Source of the DNA: Geosiphon pyriformis
Lineage: Eukaryota; Glomeromycota; Glomeromycetes; Archaeosporales; Geosiphonaceae
Assembly: GCA_016748015.1 (NCBI GenBank)
Contig: JAAOMT010000054.1
Location: forward strand, 1-64,000
DNA length: 64,000 bases
Direction of reading: 5' to 3'
In this document: in pieces, positions 57,340 to 64,000 of the stretch
Position numbering within the stretch: the stretch's first letter is position 1
Layout: each line of letters opens with the position of its first letter
Made by a program: the position numbers and the translations under genes
The notes under the pieces: model-generated
Told to the model about the DNA's origin: nothing
What the model saw: the letters and a program-made list of their open reading frames with translations, nothing else
Databases searched by the model: none

Positions 57340-58720
57340 TATTTTTTTTTTAATTACTATTTAATACAATACAATTATCTAAAGTTCTAAATTAAACATG
57401 ATTTACAGGTTTGCTACATATAACCAATCACTTAGTTAATTAAAGCAACATTATGTAACTATGTTGATAAAAATATTCTTAACTGCACTAGTAAAAAACA
57501 AATAACCAATTCTTAAGCCAAAACTAACAGCAATACTTTTTTCAATTCCCAACAAATAAGCAATGTCATTTAAAATTCCAGCAAATAAGTTACAAACAAC
57601 ATCAAACATAAAGCCATTTTTAATTAACAATCTTTTGCAATCTATATTAATCCAAAGTTTTAAATTAGAAACCCAAATTCACTCTCTATAGCCAACAATT
57701 AGACTTTAAACAAATTCAACTAATTTAAATATAGCAAGCTTAGTGTTTTTAAAATAGGTCTTAATCTTTAACAACCAATTTTTTAAAACAAAACTTTTAC
57801 AAAAAACTGTATATTTGCCAATATCTAATATATATTTAGCCAATAACTAAAAAACTACAGACAAAGCAAAATTTGCACTAATTATAGATCTCTATAATAA
57901 ATAGTGTTTATTTAATATTTTTTAATAAGTAAAAAAATCTGAGTTGTAAGTAAAACTATAATATAAAAACTTTATCTTATTACAATATATGTATAATATA
58001 CTTGGATATCTGTGATTATATAAGTGCTTTTAGACAACTATTGGCAACTTTTTATGTAAAGTTTTTATTAAGTATATTTACAAATTAGAAGTTCTGCTTG
58101 TGTATTTAATAGCCATATAAAAGTTAAGATACCAAACAGAAACTGTGTGCTTTTAATTAAAGTTGCCAATACAGAAAAGATTCATAACACCAAAACCAGG
58201 TCTAGTTTCTTATTAAAAATGTCCTATAGTATTATTTATGTTTCTTATAAAGTAATAAATATTGTTAGATACTACTTTGTTACTAACCATTAAAATTTTT
58301 TTCTTAATATTAACTAAAAAAATGACTCTTAAAAACATAGTTTAGTCTGTCAATTTGTTAACATATTTATTGTTTAATATTCTAAAATAACTCTTTATCT
58401 TAACTTATGCTACCAAAATACTTTTATTCTTAATTATGTTGCTAATCTGGTAATATTCAATCTAGCACCTATTATAAAAATCAGAAACCACCAGTTTTAA
58501 TTCAGCTTAACACATATCCAAAAAAACTTGACTGTTAGAAAAAATTTTCACTTTAAAACAAGCCAGAATACACTTAAAAGTTAGAACAATAGTCTGAAAT
58601 TTAGCCAGTATTGAAGATAACAATTCATAAATTTCTATTCTTATAGACAAGTTTAAGTTAAAAAAATAAGCAACTATACCATTTATAATATTAGAAGATC
58701 CAAAGTTCTTAACTATTTAA
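57340..58720 (-). mobile_element. LINE fragment LN3 (RNase H and 3' end)
   Basis: The minus-strand reading from 58720 shows GSSNIINGIVAYFFN, IRIEIYELLSSIL and SNSQVFLDMC (RNase H, as in LN2 at 55890-56100). Near 57650-57500 it shows KNGFMFDVVCN, YLLGIEKSIAVSFGL and FFTSA, matching LN2 57000-57140. Its 3' end faces the LN2 3' end across about 20-50 bases. It is a 5'-truncated copy, as is usual for LINEs. Confidence 0.65.
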
Positions 58721-59700
58721 TATATTATAATTTTAATATAAGTTTAAATATATAAACCAAATTTAATATATATTATTTTATTATATATTATTAAATATAT
58801 AATCAGAATTTATTTATTTATTAATGTTTTTAAATAAATACTTTGTTTTTTAAAAATTTATAACTGAAATAAATTTATTTTTAATAATATAAAAATGGCT
58901 TTAAAAATAGATAACTTAGTTTATTATTTAATAATTAATTATAAAAAGCAAATTTAATTACTTAATTTTAAATTTAGAATTAACATATATAAAAATTTGT
59001 TATTATATAATAATTTAATATTTGTTATTAAACAATAAATTTTTAATTTTTTGTTAAATAAAATAATATGACTTTTTAAAATTCTAAAAAATTTTGTTAT
59101 AAGTTTAATTTATAAAAGAAATATTTATTTTTTTTGGATTTAATAATAAAGTTTTGATTAATATAGTTGTATAGTATAGTTTTAATTAATATAAATGGCC
59201 AATTATATATAAAATTTTAAGTTATTGTATTATATTAAATAGTAATTGAATTTTACTTATTAAATTAAATAAAAAAATATAAATATATATATATTTTTTA
59301 AAATATCAAATAAAATATTATAAAATATTATATTTTAATTGAAATAAAATCAAAAAATAATTGTATTAATAATTTTATAAACGTTTTATTAAAAAAATGT
59401 AATTTAATAATTTATTTAATTTTTTAAAAATAAAATAACAAGTTAAACATATTTATTATTTTAATAATTCAAAATTAAATATTTTGAATAAAATTTCTAT
59501 TTATTAAAAAATAAATTGTGTATTTTGTTTGATAATTAAATAATTGCATTTTAAAAAAAATTATTTTTCCAATAACTATATTTGTAATTAATTTGATTTT
59601 TTTAAAAATACTTTATATATATGTTTAAATATTGTAAACAATAATAATTATTCAAATAAAATATAAAAAACTGTTAATTATAGTTAATTTAAACTAAAAA
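58721..59700. other. extreme AT-rich DNA, right border of the island
   Basis: Almost only A and T in short runs, with no CpG. No domain, LTR or ORF of substance is seen. It mirrors 6840-7574 on the other side of the island. Confidence 0.6.
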
Positions 59701-59759
59701 TAACACTGGAATTAGTTGAAAATTTAAATTAATTAATAACAGATTTAGTGCAATGACAT

Positions 59760-59990
59760 TAATATTAAAATCAGTAATAAAAAAAGATATCAAGATACCT
59801 GCAATCGAATCACTCAATTCAACATCTGATCTGTAAGATCTTTGTTCCAGGAATAGCAAGATAATTCTTTGTTCTATCATGTTATGAGTCAATGTTTTAT
59901 TTAATTCACCATAATTGTAAATAATGCTGTAATCCAAACTCATCTTTGACGCATCAATCAAAATATTTCCAATGGGTTTCTCAAAATCCG
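59760..59990 (-). pseudogene. possible exon or gene fragment at the island edge
   Basis: A minus-strand reading (FEKPIGNILIDASKMSLDYS, then YNYGELNKTLTHNM and FLEQRSYRSDVELS) has better composition than the AT-rich DNA beside it. A GTATCTTG donor-like site follows at about 59800. It may be the first coding exon of a gene whose remainder was displaced or lost, or a chance ORF. No family is recognised. Confidence 0.28.
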
Positions 59991-61131
59991 CTGAGAACTA
60001 GTCTTTTTCAAGGCTTCGATAATTGCGGAGGACCAGAATGAGAACCGAACTGAGCTTTTATAAAGGGTGATCATTTTTCAATGATTTCATAAGATTAGAT
60101 GATATGTGATTTCAAAAGGCTGTTTGGAAGTTCCCGCTGTTACTCATTTAAGAATAACGGATTTTGACGCAACTTTATCAATTTTCTAATTCCCGCCTTT
60201 GTAAAATAAGTCGTAATATTGCGTTTTCTTTCTATTTCGTGAACAATAGCAATGTAAAAATGGCAATTTCATAAACGTGGGATGGCATTCTGCTGGCATA
60301 TAACCATTTGGCGTTGATATTGATATCAAAACAATGCACAAAATGTGGTGGAATTAAATATGCAATCAAGTGTTGGGGAGGCCTCATGGCTCATTAAAAT
60401 CGCATGCTAATTCTTTTTCAGCTTACAAAAAGAGCACATCGGTATTGAAATTTTTATTTTCTTATTCGTTTTAGATGCTTTTTGAGGCGGGTTTTGATGA
60501 ATAACTCGACGGCAAAGAGAAAACTCAAATGCATAGTGACCTTTATGGTGAAACGTAAATATGGAGAAAATGAACTTGCATTGTTAGGAGTTTCAGATAA
60601 TTTTTCAAGTTGGTCTGCCCCAAATGAATCAAAAGGTTTTTGACTTTTAAAAAATGTCTGGTGTTTGGCATATGATCATGATGTTGGTGGTTGCTCAAGA
60701 TAGGTAGATAAAGGGGCGACGCCTAAAGATCTTCAACAGGAAATCTTGACCTAAAAATATTTGCTAGAAAGAACTAATTACGCCCCTAACTGCGTTTTTA
60801 CCCCCAACATCACGCGAAAAAAGAATAAAAATAACGTGCTGTTTCGAAATTTTTAATTTTAATTTTTAAAAATCTTGTTTCTCATTCAAGTCACCTGACC
60901 TAGCTATTAACTTCTCCTTTCTCTTCTCATATTCCCGCGATAGATTTGTAAATATAGCAGAGGGAATTTTTGTTTGCGGTTTAATTTTGGTTGTTTGAAC
61001 GAAAAAACTACCCGGCTTGCTTTGTAGCCTTTATTTTTCTCAAAAAAAAAAAGTTGCTGCTCAAAAATTCTAAAAAACAAAACAAAATCTTATTTTGACA
61101 ACTGTAAACCGGGATTTCAAAGTTTGTAACC
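59991..61131. other. intergenic DNA upstream of the membrane-protein gene
   Basis: Base composition is normal, with several CpG, and no convincing ORF. A TTTATAAAG box lies near 60057. A pyrimidine/A-rich stretch (about 60840-61080) precedes the gene start and probably includes its promoter and 5' UTR. Confidence 0.5.
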
Positions 61132-63066
61132 ATGTTTGAAGCGCTTAATCAGGGTAACGAGTATGATGGACTTTGGGAAGGTGAATACCTGCACTAAAAC
61201 GGCTTTATTAGAGTTTTTCTTAATTTTTAACCACCTGAATACAATCAATGACCTGTTTCTCGTTGTTTGTATGCTTTTTGGCCAACTTTCACACGTTTTC
61301 TACTCCTTATGACGTTCTTTTTTGGTTACAGGTAAAATTTCCACTGGAGGTTTCAGATCTAATGTGAATCCTCGTTTTTAAGAATAAACTTTTATCACAA
61401 TAGGAGACGCAGATGAACAAACTTTACTTTTAAATGTTGTCGGACCGCCTCAAAATTTTGTCTCTAAATGGATAAGTTCTGGTTGGCGAAGGGTATTTGT
61501 TTTAAATATTTTACCAGTCTCAGTGGTACGTATATAATACGCTTTCCTGTCAATGTCAAATTGGTTTTAATTTTAAATAAATAATAATTTATTTCTCTGA
61601 AAATTCTAAAGGTTTTAATATGGGTATCTGTTCCATTACCTTCATATGATCCCAATTCCACTCCTGATGCTGATGGTAGTTTGGTATGGAACAAAAATGT
61701 CAACAACGAAGTGATGAATATAAGCAATTCGTTTAATAATACCATCATTATGCCTGTAACCTCCAATACAACACTCACGCATCTTCCATCAACTCCACAT
61801 TTACCACCAGTTGAAATCAATTTTTGGTATTTTCTATTTTTCTATTACGGATTTTACAACGCAGTAGCACTGCTACTCATCACCAAAATCTTTGATCTTT
61901 ATTCTCTAAATTGGTGGCCTCGATGGCTGGGTGGAGTATTTACATACACAGTATTTTGGATGCTTTCATTGGCGCTGGGTGTTGTCATTTATCTATTCAC
62001 CGGCTTGGAAAAATATACTTTGACCTGGGTTTTGCTCACTTTCTTGACAATGGCAATGCCACTATTAGTAGCTTTTATCGTAATTCGATCACAAAATCGA
62101 AACACATATCGACATTCTCTTACATTGGCTCAAAAAACTTTTCTCGAAAGACAATTACAATATCGTATTCCAGCATCTTATATTCGATTTCTATGGTTCT
62201 GTGCAGCATTATTTATCGCACTTTTTGCTTTAATAGCGGGTGAAGGGTATGCTTACGTTTTTCTCTCATCACTACCTCACAATGGCTGGGATGGTTTAAT
62301 TTACGTGTATTCATGGGTTGCTACAATTTATATACTCGATTCCCTTACCGACTATATTATTGAAAGTCGAATCAGATCTTATCCCTTATCTTGCACCTTC
62401 AAACTTTACTTTTTTATGATTTATTTTATTTTTTATCGAAATTTATTTGCTCGTTTACGATCTTGGGATCAATTTATTCTTGTTCAAGTGGGAAGCTCTC
62501 TCTGGGTATGCATTTTTTACCCACTTTGCATGACACGAGTTGTATATATGGCACTAGTTTATTTTGCAGGCGTGACGAAAACCTATGATCAATACAAAAA
62601 GCAACTGGGTCGATCCTTTTTCCTTCGAAATACCGCTGAAAATGCTACAATGTTGGGATTTCTTTGTTGGGTTATCATACTCCATTTTGGACCGAATAAG
62701 AGGGCCTATCCTTACTTCCAATTTGATGACGGCACCCTCTATACTTTCAACCTCACATTCAAAGCCAGTTGTGGAGTTTGGGTTAGTGAACTTATAAGTA
62801 CCTATATAACGCGACAGATATTCAGAAGGGTTTTTAAGCATAGTGTCAGTTTGGAGGCTGCGATAGATTTTGAGACTTACCCCGAGTTGTTGGTAACTAT
62901 GGTTTTGGTGATAATACACATATTACAGGTAATTTTTGAAATTATTAATTAAAATTATTTCATGATATCTAATTTCTCGATACAACACTTTCAGGATATG
63001 TTGTTAGCCACTCTGAAATTGAATTTTGAAGGTGGCAAATCTGTAGTACCTGCTCCACACTTATAG
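61132..63066 (+). CDS. polytopic membrane protein of unknown function (5 exons, 533 aa)
   Basis: Exons 61132-61180, 61332-61373, 61404-61525, 61612-62928 and 62995-63066. All introns are GT-AG and phases agree. The start is the first ATG of the exon chain (MFEALNQGNEYDGLW). A short N-terminal segment is followed by a first hydrophobic segment (about residues 56-78). A loop with N-x-S/T sites (NIS, NNT, NTT) then suggests a luminal or outer face. About nine more membrane segments follow between residues 143 and 511. Aromatic- and charge-rich loops include SQNRNTYRHSLTLAQKTFLE and VTKTYDQYKKQLGRSFF. The C-terminus is short and hydrophilic (LNFEGGKSVVPAPHL). No transporter or enzyme signature is recognised. 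The gene is intact and lies outside the transposon island. Confidence 0.85.
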
Positions 63067-64000
63067 TTTCGCGTTTTTACTCTTTACAAACAATTTTGGA
63101 CATGGCTAGGTTATATTAGGAAATAGAAATATGGAAAATCTATGAACTATGAAGGGTAGGGACGTTTATCTTTTGCGCTTTTGGTTTAATTCGAATTTTA
63201 AACCTCGATACTTGAAGTTTGATATAGCCATTAATTATTAGTAATGGAAATTCGCAACCATTCACAGACTTTTTGTCCATTTTTAAAAAACACATCTCAA
63301 TTACATAGAGGTTTTTGTACAAAGTCATAGTAATCCTCTTTTGTTAAATACATTAAAACAATACTTTGTAAATTCATTCATTTACTGTTGTTATTTTCTT
63401 TTCATATGGTTAAAAGTAATTAAAGTAGTAAAAAAACTGAATTTCAATTTTTGTCAATATTGATAAAATTTTAGGCTAACAATATTTAATAGCATTTTTA
63501 TATACAAAGAGTAAAATATTACTTTTTTTATAGTAATTAATAAAGTTTCAACATGAAAAGATTTCTTTGTTATTAAAGCAATTAGACAAAATATCTTAAC
63601 AATATTTTTTTTAAATATTAATAGTAAAAAACTGTCTTTGATAACTTTTGAAATATTTTTTTTACTTTTAACAAGTGGTTTTTTCCAGTTAAAATTTATT
63701 CTAAAAGACATATTTGAATTAGTTTTAATGTTGTTTTTACTTTTTTTAAAAGCCCAAAATTTTTTAATAATAGGCCAATTAACAAGTCATTACTCTTATT
63801 ATTATTTTACAAATAACCAAAAAACTCAAAAAATCCAAAAAACAGCAACAGTTACTTATAACTATTATTATTATATTAAACTTTTTTGTAATTTTAGATA
63901 AAATTTTTATAACAGCAATTAGAATATTTTTTAAAATAAACCAAAATTAATTGTTAATTATATTGTCAAATATAGTATTTTTTAACAGATTATTAGTGAT
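63067..64000. other. 3' flank, then AT-rich DNA with a decayed coding stretch
   Basis: 63067-63330 is the 3' flank of the membrane-protein gene. From about 63330 the DNA is AT-rich. A minus-strand reading (about 63830-63454: KKFWAFKKSK, MSFRINFNWKKPLVKSKK, KIFCLIALITKKSFH) has the Lys/Asn-rich look of the LINE N-terminal regions, but no landmark proves it. Probably the edge of another repeat island. Confidence 0.35.

Noticed and set aside
62554-62919. 121-codon minus-strand ORF
   Set aside because: Antisense to the large exon of the membrane-protein gene.
1-64000. tRNA or rRNA genes
   Set aside because: No A/B-box pair, cloverleaf or rRNA core sequence was recognised on reading both strands. 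A tRNA scan would settle this.

Overview
The window looks like nuclear DNA of an early-diverging fungus, most likely an arbuscular mycorrhizal fungus (Glomeromycotina, Rhizophagus-like). That is an inference from three things: very AT-rich DNA, intron-rich genes with short GT-AG introns, and a dense nest of old Ty3/gypsy and LINE elements. No bacterial, plasmid, rRNA, tRNA or CRISPR feature was recognised.

Layout. (1) Positions 1-6471 form a gene-dense left flank with ordinary base composition and many CpG. It holds a three-exon bZIP transcription factor (467-2082, +) and an 18-exon kinesin-10 chromokinesin of the KIF22/Kid type (2961-6471, -). (2) About 6600-59700 is a 53-kb transposon island, CpG-poor and full of stop codons. 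From left to right it contains: LINE LN1 (-, 7575-13208); Ty3/gypsy G1a (+, 13209-17204); the 3' part of a G2 element (-, 17205-19540); 5'-truncated G3a (+, 19541-23517); G2b (+, 23518-30822, carrying a solo G1 LTR at 25661-26595); and G1b (+, starting at 30823). G1b is split twice, by full-length G3b (+, 34125-41870) in its RNase H and by full-length G3c (-, 44326-52021) in its 3' LTR, and it ends at 52698. Two LINE pieces follow tail to tail (LN2, +, 52699-57322; LN3, -, about 57340-58720), and extremely AT-rich DNA flanks both sides. (3) Positions 59700-63066 return to gene-like DNA, with a five-exon polytopic membrane protein of unknown function (61132-63066, +). The last 900 bases are AT-rich again.

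How the parts work. The three cellular genes are unrelated in function and none is interrupted. The retroelements follow the Ty3/gypsy order gag-PR-RT-RNase H-IN. Two extra modules stand out. Families G1 and G2 carry a dUTPase-like domain between the protease/zinc region and RT. Family G3, and in homologous position G2, carries a third ORF of about 218 codons after integrase that runs into the 3' LTR; G1 has a similar read-through. All copies are dead. Most stops fit CAA/CAG to TAA/TAG or TGG to TAG/TGA changes, and catalytic Asp is often Asn, so C-to-T decay is the likely cause. Each LTR family also has its own short tandem array in U3.

Family names G1-G3 and LN are mine. Element borders inside the island are good to a few bases where an LTR end is seen (TGTTA...AACA) and to tens of bases elsewhere.
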